From the NCBI RefSeq assembly GCF_029892155.1, contig NZ_JARZAG010000020.1, positions 109,508-173,507 of the forward strand: 64,000 bases of DNA, written 5' to 3'. Under the pieces are notes generated by a model that made no database searches, was not told the DNA's origin, and worked only from the letters and a program-made list of their open reading frames with translations. This DNA is from Kitasatospora sp. GAS204B. Its GTDB lineage: Bacteria; Actinomycetota; Actinomycetes; Streptomycetales; Streptomycetaceae. Positions 1-7,826 of this stretch are shown here, piece after piece (positions within the stretch are counted from its first letter, which is position 1; every line of letters starts with the position of its first letter). The position numbers were made by a program, and so were the translations under genes.

Positions 1-1
1 C

Positions 2-898
2 GGCCCCGGGCCGGCGGCGAAGCTCACCTTCGACGACGGCCACGGCGCCACACTGCTGCAACTGTCCACCGCCACGGTCGGCCTGCCGCTCGGTGACGAC
101 ACCGAGGGCACCCACTGCTCGGACCCGTTCATGGTGCCCACCGAGGGCTGCACCCGGACCGTCCGGCCGGACGGCTCGATCCTGGTCATCGACAAGTCGG
201 CCGCCACGCCCACGAACCCGGTCAAGACCTGGCACGCGGTCTACACCGGCACCGACGGGCGACAGGTACGGCTGGACGAGTCCAACTCCCGCACGATGAC
301 GCCTCCGGCCACCCGGGCCGACCCCGCGCTCTCCGCCGACCAGTTGACCGCGGTGGTGACCAGTGGGTCCTGGGACCAGCTGGTCGACGCGGCCCGTCCG
401 GTCTCCGCCCCGTCGTCCGGGCAGGCCTCGCCGAAGGCGCCGCAGCCGGCCGACATCCTGGCCGGCGCCGACCGGCTGCTGCCCGCCGGTGTGCAGCACG
501 ACAACGGCTCCACACCGCAGCTCACCGCGGGCGAGGCGCATCTGACGGTCACCGCCGCCGGGCGCAGCAGCGTGCTGCTGATCACGGTCGATCCTCACCT
601 GGGCCAGGGCGCCGGCGATCCCCGGAAGGCCTTCGAGAGCCAGGCCCAGCCCGGCCAGCAGCTGACCCGTGCGGTGAACGGCGGCAGCAGCGTGATCACC
701 TCGACGGCCGACGTCACCACGGGCGGTGGCACCCCCGCCACCCGCTGGACGGTCCAGGTCATGCAGCCGGACGGCACCGGGGTCACCATCAACGAGACCA
801 ACGGCACCAACGGCTACGACATCCAGGGCGGCACGCCGGCGCTGACCATCGACCAGCTGACGGCCATCGCCACGAACCCCAGCTGGCAGCAGCACTGA
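2..898 (+). CDS. Secreted or lipoprotein-like hypothetical protein (5' end missing)
   Basis: The frame is open from the first bases of the window to the TGA at 896-898, so the start lies upstream. I see no enzymatic motif. The visible part contains two related units, each ending in a helix of the type DQLTA(V/I)(V/A)T..SW (around 340-390 and 850-895), which suggests an internal duplication of a small domain that follows a beta-rich segment reading DG..V..(D/N)E(S/T)N. Similar C-terminal DQLTA-type helices are familiar to me from actinobacterial exported proteins, but that is recollection only. A strong hairpin follows directly. Function unknown; no catalytic claim is made. Confidence 0.6.
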   Translation, partial: GPGPAAKLTFDDGHGATLLQLSTATVGLPLGDDTEGTHCSDPFMVPTEGCTRTVRPDGSILVIDKSAATPTNPVKTWHAVYTGTDGRQVRLDESNSRTMTPPATRADPALSADQLTAVVTSGSWDQLVDAARPVSAPSSGQASPKAPQPADILAGADRLLPAGVQHDNGSTPQLTAGEAHLTVTAAGRSSVLLITVDPHLGQGAGDPRKAFESQAQPGQQLTRAVNGGSSVITSTADVTTGGGTPATRWTVQVMQPDGTGVTINETNGTNGYDIQGGTPALTIDQLTAIATNPSWQQH

Positions 899-905
899 CC
901 ACCCG

Positions 906-952
906 TTCGCTGCTACGCACCCCGCGCGGCCTGGTGGGTGCGTAGCAGCGAA
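906..952. terminator. Strong intrinsic hairpin after the first gene
   Basis: A perfect 16-bp inverted repeat (TTCGCTGCTACGCACC and its complement) with a 15-nt loop begins 7 nt after the stop codon at 898. There is no clear T-tract, as is usual in high-GC actinobacteria. Confidence 0.75.
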
Positions 953-1105
953 CCGCTTCGTTCTCTGTAGTTCCAACGGTGTCGCAGGGCCGACTCGTTC
1001 CCGCGAGGTGTGTGAGCTTTCCCCTGCCCAGCATGCCTTCTCGCGCCGCTCCGGGTGCCTGCATACTCCGAGTCCTCCCCATTCCCCGACTCAGGACGGC
1101 GACCT

Positions 1106-2404
1106 GTGGCCTCGGCCGACCCGAAGACCGATACCGCGACCACTTCTGACCGATCGTCGGGTGAGGATCCCGGCTCCGCACCCTCCTGGCTGGTCGCCCG
1201 CGGCCTGCTGCTGGAGCGCGGGCCGCGCCGCACCCTCGCCACCGCGAGCTTCGTCAACATGGTGGGCAGCGGCGTCTTCATGATCAGTGCGGCGCTCTTC
1301 TTCACCCGCTCGGTCGGGCTCTCGCTCTCGCAGGTCGGGGTGGGGATGGGCATCGGCGCGCTGGTCGGGCTGCTCTCCGGGATCCCGGTGGGGCGACTGG
1401 CGGATCGGCGCGGGCCGCGCGAGGTCTACCTGATGACGCTCACCGCGCAGGCCCTGGCGATGGCCGCGCTGGTGCTGGTGCACTCGTTCTGGGTCTTCGT
1501 CCTCGTGGTCTGCCTCACCGAGCTGGCCGGCTCGGCCAGTCAGGCGGCCCGAGCGCCGCTGACCCGAGGGCTGGCGGGGCCGAAGCCGGCCGCGTTCCGG
1601 GCCTACCTGCGGGCGGTGGTCAACCTGGCGGGCAGTCTGGGGGCGGTGCTGGCCGCGCTGGTCGTCCAGTTGGACACCCGCACCGCCTACGTCTGCCTGG
1701 TGCTCGGCAACGCGCTCAGCTTCCTGGCCGCCGCCCTGCTGGCCCGCCGGCTGCCGTCCCTGCCGCCGGTTCCGCCGCCGCCCGGGGGCGAACGGATGAG
1801 CGCGGCCCGGGACCACCCGTTCCTGGTCTACTCGGTACTGGCCGCGATCACCGCCCTCCAGGGTGATGTGCTGCTCTTCGCGCTGCCGCTGTGGATCGTC
1901 GAGCACACCCACGCGCCGCGCTGGCTGGTCGGGGCGAGCGCGCTGGCCAACACCCTGCTGGTGGTGTTCCTACAGGTCCGGGTGAGCCGGGGGATCGACA
2001 CCAACGCGACCGCCGCCCGTGCCTGGCGCCGCTCGGGGTGGGCGTTCCTGGTCGGGATGACGCTGATCGGGCTGACCGCCGGGCTGCCCGGCGGCCTGGC
2101 GGTGCTGCTGATCGCGCTGGGCGCGGGAGTGCACACGGTCGGCGAGATCTGGCAGGCGGCCGGGTCGTTCCAGCTGAAGTACGCCCTGGCACCCGCGCAC
2201 GCGCAGGGGCAGTACACCGGGATCGCCAGGATCGGCAACGGGCTGGCCGATGTCGCGGCGCCCTCGGTCCTCGGCTACCTGTGCGTCAGCCAGGGCACGT
2301 TCGGCTGGCTGCTGATGGGCGGGGTCTTCGTCGCGGCGGGGCTGGCGATCCCGCCCGTGGTCCGGTGGGCCGAGCGGGCGCACCCGGATCGAGTCACCCT
2401 GTAG
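1106..2404 (+). CDS. MFS transporter
   Basis: A 432-residue major facilitator permease. It has the MFS loop 2-3 signature in the form GRLADRRGPREV and about twelve hydrophobic segments; the substrate cannot be read from sequence. I prefer the GTG at 1106 because AGGACGG sits 6 nt upstream; an ATG at 1055 in the same frame lacks a ribosome-binding site and would add a non-hydrophobic head. It runs in the same direction as the polyketide tailoring genes and ends 70 bp before the ketoreductase, so it may be an export function of that set, but this is inference from position only. Confidence 0.8.
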   Translation: MASADPKTDTATTSDRSSGEDPGSAPSWLVARGLLLERGPRRTLATASFVNMVGSGVFMISAALFFTRSVGLSLSQVGVGMGIGALVGLLSGIPVGRLADRRGPREVYLMTLTAQALAMAALVLVHSFWVFVLVVCLTELAGSASQAARAPLTRGLAGPKPAAFRAYLRAVVNLAGSLGAVLAALVVQLDTRTAYVCLVLGNALSFLAAALLARRLPSLPPVPPPPGGERMSAARDHPFLVYSVLAAITALQGDVLLFALPLWIVEHTHAPRWLVGASALANTLLVVFLQVRVSRGIDTNATAARAWRRSGWAFLVGMTLIGLTAGLPGGLAVLLIALGAGVHTVGEIWQAAGSFQLKYALAPAHAQGQYTGIARIGNGLADVAAPSVLGYLCVSQGTFGWLLMGGVFVAAGLAIPPVVRWAERAHPDRVTL

Positions 2405-2474
2405 CCGCTGCCGAGTCCGCGCTGTGAAGCTCGCGGCGGTATCGCCTGAGGGGACCCGAGAGGAGCGGCAGCCG

Positions 2475-3299
2475 ATGTCCGAGCAGCAGCCCGAAACCGA
2501 GCAGCAGGTGAAGGCCGAGCCACGGCTACACCGGACGGCCCTGGTCACCGGGGGCACCAGCGGGATAGGCCTGGCGTCGGTCGAACTGCTGGCCGAGCAG
2601 GGGCACGCGGTCTTCCTCTGCGGTCGGGACGCCGGAGTCGTGCAGAGCGTGGTCGACAAGCTGCGCGGGCGTGGCCTGGAGGTGACCGGCGCCCGCGCCG
2701 ACGTCCGCTCGGCGGCCGACGTGCGCGCCCTGGTGGAGCAGGCCGTGGCGCTCTACGGACCGGTCAACGTGCTGGTCAACAACGCCGGTCGGGGCGGCGG
2801 CGGACGGACCGAGGAGATCCCGGACGAACTCTGGGACGACGTCATCGAGACCAACCTGACCAGCGTCTTCCGCGTCACCCGCGAGGTGCTGACCACCGGT
2901 CGGATGCGCGAGGGCGGGCCAGGGCGGGTGATCAGCATCGCCTCCACCGGCGGCAAGCAGGGCGTGCTGCTCGCCGCCCCGTACTCGGCCTCCAAGCACG
3001 GCGTGATCGGCTTCACCAAGGCGCTCGGCCTCGAGCTGGCGACCAGCGGCATCACCGTCAACGCGGTCTGCCCCGGGTACGTCGAGACACCGATGGCCGA
3101 GCGGGTCCGGCTGGGCTTCGCCGACCACTGGGGCATCACCGAGGCGGAGGTGCTGGCCCGGTTCGAGGCCAAGATCCCGCTCGGCCGCTACACCACCGCC
3201 CAGGAGGTGGCCGCGATGGTCGGCTACCTGGCCGGCGAGCACGCTGCCGCGATCACCGCGCAGGCGCTCAACGTCTGTGGTGGGTTGGGCAGTTACTGA
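2475..3299 (+). CDS. Type II polyketide C-9 ketoreductase (ActIII-like SDR)
   Basis: A 274-residue short-chain dehydrogenase. The Rossmann motif TGGTSGIG lies near the N-terminus, NNAG is at mid-protein, and the catalytic Ser/Tyr/Lys follow in STGGKQG...APYSASKHG. The segments ITVNAVCPGYVETPMA and the C-terminus AQALNVCGGLGSY are nearly those of ActIII of actinorhodin biosynthesis, which reduces C-9 of the nascent polyketide using NADPH. The ATG at 2475 has AGGAG upstream; an in-frame ATG at 2424 would add 17 residues without a good ribosome-binding site. It is followed 30 bp later by an aromatase/cyclase, the usual partner. ActIII-like assignment is strong; the product is unknown. Confidence 0.92.
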   Translation: MSEQQPETEQQVKAEPRLHRTALVTGGTSGIGLASVELLAEQGHAVFLCGRDAGVVQSVVDKLRGRGLEVTGARADVRSAADVRALVEQAVALYGPVNVLVNNAGRGGGGRTEEIPDELWDDVIETNLTSVFRVTREVLTTGRMREGGPGRVISIASTGGKQGVLLAAPYSASKHGVIGFTKALGLELATSGITVNAVCPGYVETPMAERVRLGFADHWGITEAEVLARFEAKIPLGRYTTAQEVAAMVGYLAGEHAAAITAQALNVCGGLGSY

Positions 3300-3329
3300 T
3301 CGCCAGTCATCCATCGGAGGGAGAGAGCG

Positions 3330-4307
3330 GTGGCACTGCTCGGCACCCGGGTCACCCGGCACCGGATCACCGTCGCGGCGAGCCCGGAGCGGGTCTTCGG
3401 GCTGATCGCCGACGCGGCCGGCTGGCCGCAGGTCTTCGGCCCCACGGTTCACGTCGAGGTCGGCGAAAGCGACGGTGAAAGCGACCAGGCCGAGCAACTG
3501 CTGCGGATCTGGGCCTTCGCCAACGGCGAGGTGCGCGGCTGGACCTCCCGCCGCTCGCTCGACCCGGCCCGCCACCGGGTCGCCTTCCGCCAGCTGGTCT
3601 CCTCGCCGCCGGTCGCCCGGATGGGCGGCGTGTGGCAGGTCACCGCGGTCGAGGGCGGCAGCGAGGTGGTCCTGCTGCACGACTTCGAGGCCGTCGCCGA
3701 CGACCCGGACGCGGAGCGCTGGATCGAGCAGGCGATCGACCACAACAGCACCGCCGAGCTGCGCGCACTCGTGGCGGCCGCGGCGGCGCCGGACGACGGT
3801 GCCGCCGACGCACCGCGGTTCACCTTCCGCGACTCGGTACGGATCGACGGCGCCGCGGCGGACGTCTTCGACTTCCTCGACCGGGCCGACCGGTGGCCGA
3901 TCCGGCTGCCGCACGTGGCCCGCGTCGACTTCAGCGAGCGGGGCGGTGTGCAGTACCTGGAGATGGACACCCGGGCCCCGGACGGCGGCGTGCACACCAC
4001 CAGTTCGGTCCGGCTCTCCTTCGCCGACCGCGCCACCATCGTCTACAAGCAGGTCAAGGTGCCACCCGTGATGGCCGCGCACACCGGCCGCTGGGTGATC
4101 GAGGCGGCCCCGGACGGCGGCCCCGGCCTGCTCGCGACCTCCTGGCACACCGTCACCCTCGACCCGGCGGGCATCGCCGAACTGCTCGGCCCGGACGCCA
4201 CGGTGGCCCAGGCCCGCGAGCGGGTCCGGTACGCGCTGGGCACCAACAGCGCCACCACGCTGCGCCACGCCAAGGAGTTCGCCGAACGCCGCCGTACCGG
4301 CCGCTGA
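3330..4307 (+). CDS. Didomain aromatase/cyclase of type II polyketide synthesis
   Basis: A 325-residue protein made of two related halves of the START/polyketide-cyclase fold. Each half begins with the pattern (I/V)...(A/I)DGAAADVFDF or (V)AASPERVFGLIADAAGWP, about residues 8-30 and 165-190. This two-domain layout matches ActVII-type aromatase/cyclases, which dehydrate and aromatise the first ring of a C-9-reduced polyketide. GTG start with GGAGGGAGAG upstream. It lies 30 bp after the ketoreductase and 45 bp before the acyl-CoA ligase, so the three genes look co-transcribed. Pairing with an ActIII-like reductase supports a reduced-polyketide pathway. Confidence 0.9.
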   Translation: MALLGTRVTRHRITVAASPERVFGLIADAAGWPQVFGPTVHVEVGESDGESDQAEQLLRIWAFANGEVRGWTSRRSLDPARHRVAFRQLVSSPPVARMGGVWQVTAVEGGSEVVLLHDFEAVADDPDAERWIEQAIDHNSTAELRALVAAAAAPDDGAADAPRFTFRDSVRIDGAAADVFDFLDRADRWPIRLPHVARVDFSERGGVQYLEMDTRAPDGGVHTTSSVRLSFADRATIVYKQVKVPPVMAAHTGRWVIEAAPDGGPGLLATSWHTVTLDPAGIAELLGPDATVAQARERVRYALGTNSATTLRHAKEFAERRRTGR

Positions 4308-4352
4308 GCCTGCCGCCGACCCCCCGACCCCCCGCACACCAGGAGGCGCCCG

Positions 4353-6365
4353 ATGCTCACCGTCCCGCCCGGCACGGTCGACGTGCTGCTCGCCGGGTCC
4401 GCCCGTCGCCACCCCGGCCACCCCGCGCTGCACACCGCCACCGGGGAGTTGAGCTTCGCCGAGCTGGACCGCCGGGTCGACGTCTGGGCCGGGCAGTTGG
4501 TGAACGGGCTCGGCCGCGACGGCGTTCGGATCGCCGTCTCCTCCCTGCTGCACCCGGACTTCCCGGTCGGCTACTACGCGGTGCTGCGCAGCGGCAACAC
4601 CGTGGTGCCGCTCAACCCGTTGCTGCCGGATCCGGCGCTGCGCCACCTGCTGGCCGCCGCCAAGGTCGCCGTCGCGCTGGTCGGCCCCGAGCTGGCCGAT
4701 CGGCTGGCCGCACTGCGTGCCGAACTCCCTTCGCTGGAGCAGGTGCTGGTGATCGGCGGGGATCGTCCGGTGGACCTGGCGCCAGGTCGGCTGCGCGGCA
4801 CCGTGCCCTCGGACGCAGCCCAGCCGGCGGTGAGCGTGCTGCCGGCGGTGATCGGCTTCACCAGCGGCACCACCGGACCGGCCAAGGCCGTCGCGCTCGG
4901 CCACCACGCGATCAAGTCCTGCGCCGCCCAGTTCGCCCATACCCACCGGGTGGACGCCGCCTCGACGCTCTTCGCGCAGCTGCCGATCTTCTCCCCGCTG
5001 CACCTCAACGCGGCGGTGTTCGCCGGAGCCGCGCAGGTGCTCGGGCCGGGTGGTCTGGGCGGCAGCGCCGCCGAGACGGTCGAGCTGGCCGACCGCTACG
5101 GGGCCACCCACTACTACGCGCTCCCGGTGACGCTGGCCAGGCTGGCCGCCGACCCGGGGCTCGAAGCGCTCAAGTTCCGTACCGTGCGCCAGATCGCGGC
5201 CGGCAACGCGACCCTGCCCGCCCCCGTGGTGCGCACCCTCGCCGCGCAGTTCGGCGTCCCCGTCTTCCAGGGTTATGGGCTCACCGAGGCCGCCTACCTG
5301 CTGCACTCCGACGGCCCGGTCGACCCGCGCCCCGGCTCGGCCGGTCCGGCGCTGCCCGACACCCGCTCGCAGGTGGTCGACCTGGTCACCCGGCGCCCGC
5401 TGCCGCCCGGAGTGGCGGGCGAACTCCTGGTCCAGGGAGCGCAGTTGATGCTCGGCTACCTGGACCGCCCGGACCTCGAACCGTTCGACGCCGACGGCTG
5501 GTTCGCCACCGGCGACGTGGTGCGGCTGGACGCGGACGGCTACCTGTACGTGCTGGACCGGGTGGCCGACGTCTTCCACCGCGCCGGCGAGTTGGTCTGC
5601 CCCTCGGTGCTGGAACGGGCACTGCTGGCGCACCCGTTGGTGCGCGACGCCGCCGTGGTGGACGGCCGGGACGCGGTCGGCGATCCGGCCCCGATGGCCT
5701 TCGTCGTCCTCGCCGAGCCCACCGCCGAGCCCACCGCCGAGCCCACCGCCGAGCCCACCGCCGAGCCCACCGCCGAGCCCACCGCCGAGCCCACCGTCGT
5801 GGTCGCCGAACTCCCCGCCATCCTTGCCGAGGTCAACGCCGAACTCCCCACCGCCCAGCGGATCGTCCACGCCGAGCCGCTGCCCGCGATCCCGCGCCAG
5901 CCGACCAACGGCAAGGTGAACCGTGCCGCGCTGCGCGCCGAACTGCGGGCCCGCACGGACCATCTCCACGAGCAGCTGGCGCAGTTCTACGCCCGCCAGG
6001 CGCAGGCCGTGGACGACGGTCAACTGGACGTCTACGGCGCCACCTTCCACCCCGAGGCCGAGTTCGCCGCCGCCGGCTCCCCGGATGCGTTGCGCGGCCG
6101 GGGAGCCATCGTCGAGCACAGCCGGCGCAAGCGTGCCGAGCGCGCGGCCACCGGCCAGGTCAACCGCCACCTGATCAGCGGACTGACCGTGCGGCGGCAC
6201 GGTGACGGCCGGCTGATCGCCGAGGCTCATTCGCTGATCGTCGCCACCCTGCCGGGCGAGCGCCCGTCCGTCCTGGCGGGTGCCCGGCTGACCGACGAAC
6301 TGGTCTGGAGTGCCACCGCCGGCTGGCAGGTGACGAAGCGTCTGATCACCTCCGACCGGTCCTGA
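4353..6365 (+). CDS. Acyl-CoA ligase (AMP-forming) fused to a C-terminal NTF2/SnoaL-like domain
   Basis: A 670-residue protein. Residues about 1-525 are an ANL adenylating enzyme: phosphate loop GFTSGTTGPAKA, a QGYGLTEAA motif, DADGWFATGDVVRLDADGYLYVLDR, and the A10 lysine in PTNGKVNRA. It should activate a carboxylic acid as acyl-AMP and transfer it to CoA or a carrier. Residues about 450-477 are seven perfect AEPT tetrapeptides inserted between the core and the last lid strands. The last ~135 residues form an alpha+beta barrel-type NTF2-like domain clearly related to the free protein encoded at 7374-7826. I know of no standard ligase with this fusion. Substrate not predictable; ribosome-binding site AGGAGG before ATG 4353. 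Confidence 0.85.
   Translation: MLTVPPGTVDVLLAGSARRHPGHPALHTATGELSFAELDRRVDVWAGQLVNGLGRDGVRIAVSSLLHPDFPVGYYAVLRSGNTVVPLNPLLPDPALRHLLAAAKVAVALVGPELADRLAALRAELPSLEQVLVIGGDRPVDLAPGRLRGTVPSDAAQPAVSVLPAVIGFTSGTTGPAKAVALGHHAIKSCAAQFAHTHRVDAASTLFAQLPIFSPLHLNAAVFAGAAQVLGPGGLGGSAAETVELADRYGATHYYALPVTLARLAADPGLEALKFRTVRQIAAGNATLPAPVVRTLAAQFGVPVFQGYGLTEAAYLLHSDGPVDPRPGSAGPALPDTRSQVVDLVTRRPLPPGVAGELLVQGAQLMLGYLDRPDLEPFDADGWFATGDVVRLDADGYLYVLDRVADVFHRAGELVCPSVLERALLAHPLVRDAAVVDGRDAVGDPAPMAFVVLAEPTAEPTAEPTAEPTAEPTAEPTAEPTVVVAELPAILAEVNAELPTAQRIVHAEPLPAIPRQPTNGKVNRAALRAELRARTDHLHEQLAQFYARQAQAVDDGQLDVYGATFHPEAEFAAAGSPDALRGRGAIVEHSRRKRAERAATGQVNRHLISGLTVRRHGDGRLIAEAHSLIVATLPGERPSVLAGARLTDELVWSATAGWQVTKRLITSDRS
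5712..5795 (+). repeat. Seven perfect 12-bp coding repeats (AEPT x7)
   Basis: The 12-mer GCCGAGCCCACC occurs seven times head to tail without a substitution inside the acyl-CoA ligase gene, giving the peptide AEPT seven times. Perfect identity at DNA level implies recent slippage expansion; units of 12 bp keep the frame. Confidence 0.97.
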
Positions 6366-6389
6366 CCAGCCCTGGCGTCACCAGGCCCA

Positions 6390-6421
6390 GGGCGGCCCCG
6401 GCTCAGGCCGGGGCCGCCCTG
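6390..6421. terminator. Bidirectional terminator between convergent genes
   Basis: A 14-bp perfect stem (AGGGCGGCCCCGGC and complement) with a 4-nt loop lies in the 73-bp gap between the ligase stop (6365) and the stop of the convergent cyclase gene (6439). It could end transcription from both sides. Confidence 0.8.
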
Positions 6422-6438
6422 TCCGACCGGCCGCCCCG

Positions 6439-7227
6439 TCAGTCGCCGTCCGCGACATGCGCGACCGCCCGGGTCCACCCCGCGCCCGCCCGGGCGATCT
6501 TGACCGGGAAGCAGCTCACCGTGAAGCCGTACGGCCGCGGCAGGGCCGCCAGTCCGGCCAGCCGCTCGATCTGGCAGTACTCCTGCTCCCGCCCGGCGAA
6601 GTGGGCCGGCCAGAGCACCGAGCGGTCCCCGGTGGCGCGGTAGCGGGTGATGATGTCGCCGAACGGCGCGTCCAGGCTGAACGCGTCGGTGCCGATCACC
6701 CGGATGCCCAGGTCGAGCAGGAACCGGGTGGCCGAGCCGTCCAGGCCGGTGAACTCGGTGAAATAGCGCTGGGTGCCGCCCCATTGGTCGGCGCCGGTGT
6801 GCAGCAGCGCGATGTCCAGCGGCCGCGGCCGGTAGCCGATCCGGTCCAGCGCGGCGCGCAGGTCGGCGGCGTCGGCCACCGCGCGCCCCTGCTCCCGGTG
6901 CCCCCGCAGATCCAGCACGAAGCCGGGCCGGTGGAACCAGTCCAGCGGCAGCTGGTCGACGGTCCGCCCCTCGGTGCCGTCCGCCCGGGTGCCGTAGTGC
7001 GCGGGCGCGTCGACGTGGGTCCCGGTGTGCGTGGTCAGCGACATCATGTCGTTGGTCAGGAACTCGCCGCCCGGCAGCTCCTCGGGGGAGAAGTCGACGC
7101 CGAACGCGGTCCGCATCCCCTCCGTCATGTGCATGGCGCCCTCGGCGGCCGACAGGATGGTGTGGGTGATCGGGTCGGGTTCCCAGAGGTGGGCGTCCAC
7201 CGTGGCGGACAGGTCGATCAGCGGCAT
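6439..7227 (-). CDS. Cyclase-family hydrolase (kynurenine-formamidase-like fold)
   Basis: A 262-residue protein of the metal-dependent cyclase family (PF04199 type). The family metal motif appears as TGTHVDAPAHYG near residue 60, with further signature segments at HTGADQW and the later FGTDAFSLD-like region (IGTDAFSLDAPFGD). Members include formamidases and enzymes assigned as polyketide cyclases in aromatic clusters; given its neighbours I favour a polyketide tailoring role. The ATG at 7227 is chosen because GGGAGG lies 6 nt upstream; longer in-frame starts upstream lack this and run into the shared promoter. It is transcribed divergently from the NTF2-like/carboxylase operon. Confidence 0.8.
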   Translation of the reverse strand: MPLIDLSATVDAHLWEPDPITHTILSAAEGAMHMTEGMRTAFGVDFSPEELPGGEFLTNDMMSLTTHTGTHVDAPAHYGTRADGTEGRTVDQLPLDWFHRPGFVLDLRGHREQGRAVADAADLRAALDRIGYRPRPLDIALLHTGADQWGGTQRYFTEFTGLDGSATRFLLDLGIRVIGTDAFSLDAPFGDIITRYRATGDRSVLWPAHFAGREQEYCQIERLAGLAALPRPYGFTVSCFPVKIARAGAGWTRAVAHVADGD

Positions 7228-7278
7228 GAGGTCCCTCCCAGGGCGTGCGGCCGGCCCGTCCAGCATCGGCCGCCGCCC

Positions 7279-7317
7279 TCGAACGGAACTCGAACTCGCT
7301 CGAACGTGACCCGAACA
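7279..7317 (+). promoter_or_regulatory. Direct repeats resembling a SARP-activator site
   Basis: Four copies of (T/C)CGAAC begin at 7279, 7290, 7300 and 7311, spaced 11, 10 and 11 bp, in the 146-bp divergent promoter between 7227 and 7374. SARP activators of antibiotic clusters bind heptamer direct repeats of the TCGAGnn type with 11-bp period. A weak -10 candidate (TGACAG, 7326-7331) lies 8 bp after the last copy. Repeat orientation suits the rightward operon. Confidence 0.5.
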
Positions 7318-7373
7318 GAGCCCGATGACAGGACTCCACCGCATCTCCAGCGCCCCGCGCCACCCTGCACCGC

Positions 7374-7826
7374 ATGCAGGCTGAGCACGTGTATTCGGGG
7401 ATCCTGGACTTCTACGCCCGCCAGATGCAGACCATCGACGAGGGCGATGCCGTGGGCTGGGCGGCCACCTTCACCGAGGACGGCGTCTTCGCCTCCAGCG
7501 GCCTGCCCGAGCCGGTGCGCGGCCGGGCCGCGATCGAGGCGGGCACCCTGGCGAACGTCGCCGCGCGCCGGGCCGAGCGAGTGACGCACCGTCATCTCCT
7601 CAGCGCGCTCGTGGTGCGGCCCAGGGGCGCGGACGAGGTCTTCGCCCGCTCCTACGTCCTGGTGCTGGAGAGCAGGGGGCCCGACGCGCCGCGGCCGTTC
7701 GTCAGCACCGTGCTGGAGGACGTCCTGGTCCGCCGGGACGCCGCCGCCGACTGGCAGGTGCGCAGTCGATCCGTGCTGCGGGACGACCGTCCGTCCATCC
7801 GTACCTCAGGAACAGGTGAGCCATGA
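7374..7826 (+). CDS. NTF2/SnoaL-like domain protein, paralogue of the ligase C-terminus
   Basis: A 150-residue protein of the NTF2/SnoaL-like cone fold. It aligns by eye over its length with the last 135 residues of the ligase encoded at 4353-6365: FYARQMQTIDEGDAVGWAATF versus FYARQAQAVDDGQLDVYGATF, then RGRAAIE, AARRAERVTHRHLLSALVVR and RDAAADWQV equivalents. The fold hosts polyketide cyclases, isomerases and non-catalytic subunits, so the activity is open. Its stop overlaps the start of the carboxylase gene by 4 bp (ATGA), implying translational coupling. ATG at 7374 lacks a clear ribosome-binding site. Confidence 0.75.
   Translation: MQAEHVYSGILDFYARQMQTIDEGDAVGWAATFTEDGVFASSGLPEPVRGRAAIEAGTLANVAARRAERVTHRHLLSALVVRPRGADEVFARSYVLVLESRGPDAPRPFVSTVLEDVLVRRDAAADWQVRSRSVLRDDRPSIRTSGTGEP

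Noticed and set aside
2526..6230. A 1234-codon open frame on the minus strand opposite the ketoreductase, aromatase and ligase genes
   Set aside because: It is the antisense shadow of three well-supported genes in GC-rich DNA; its Gly-Leu repeats are the reverse reading of the AEPT repeat, and no family motif is visible.
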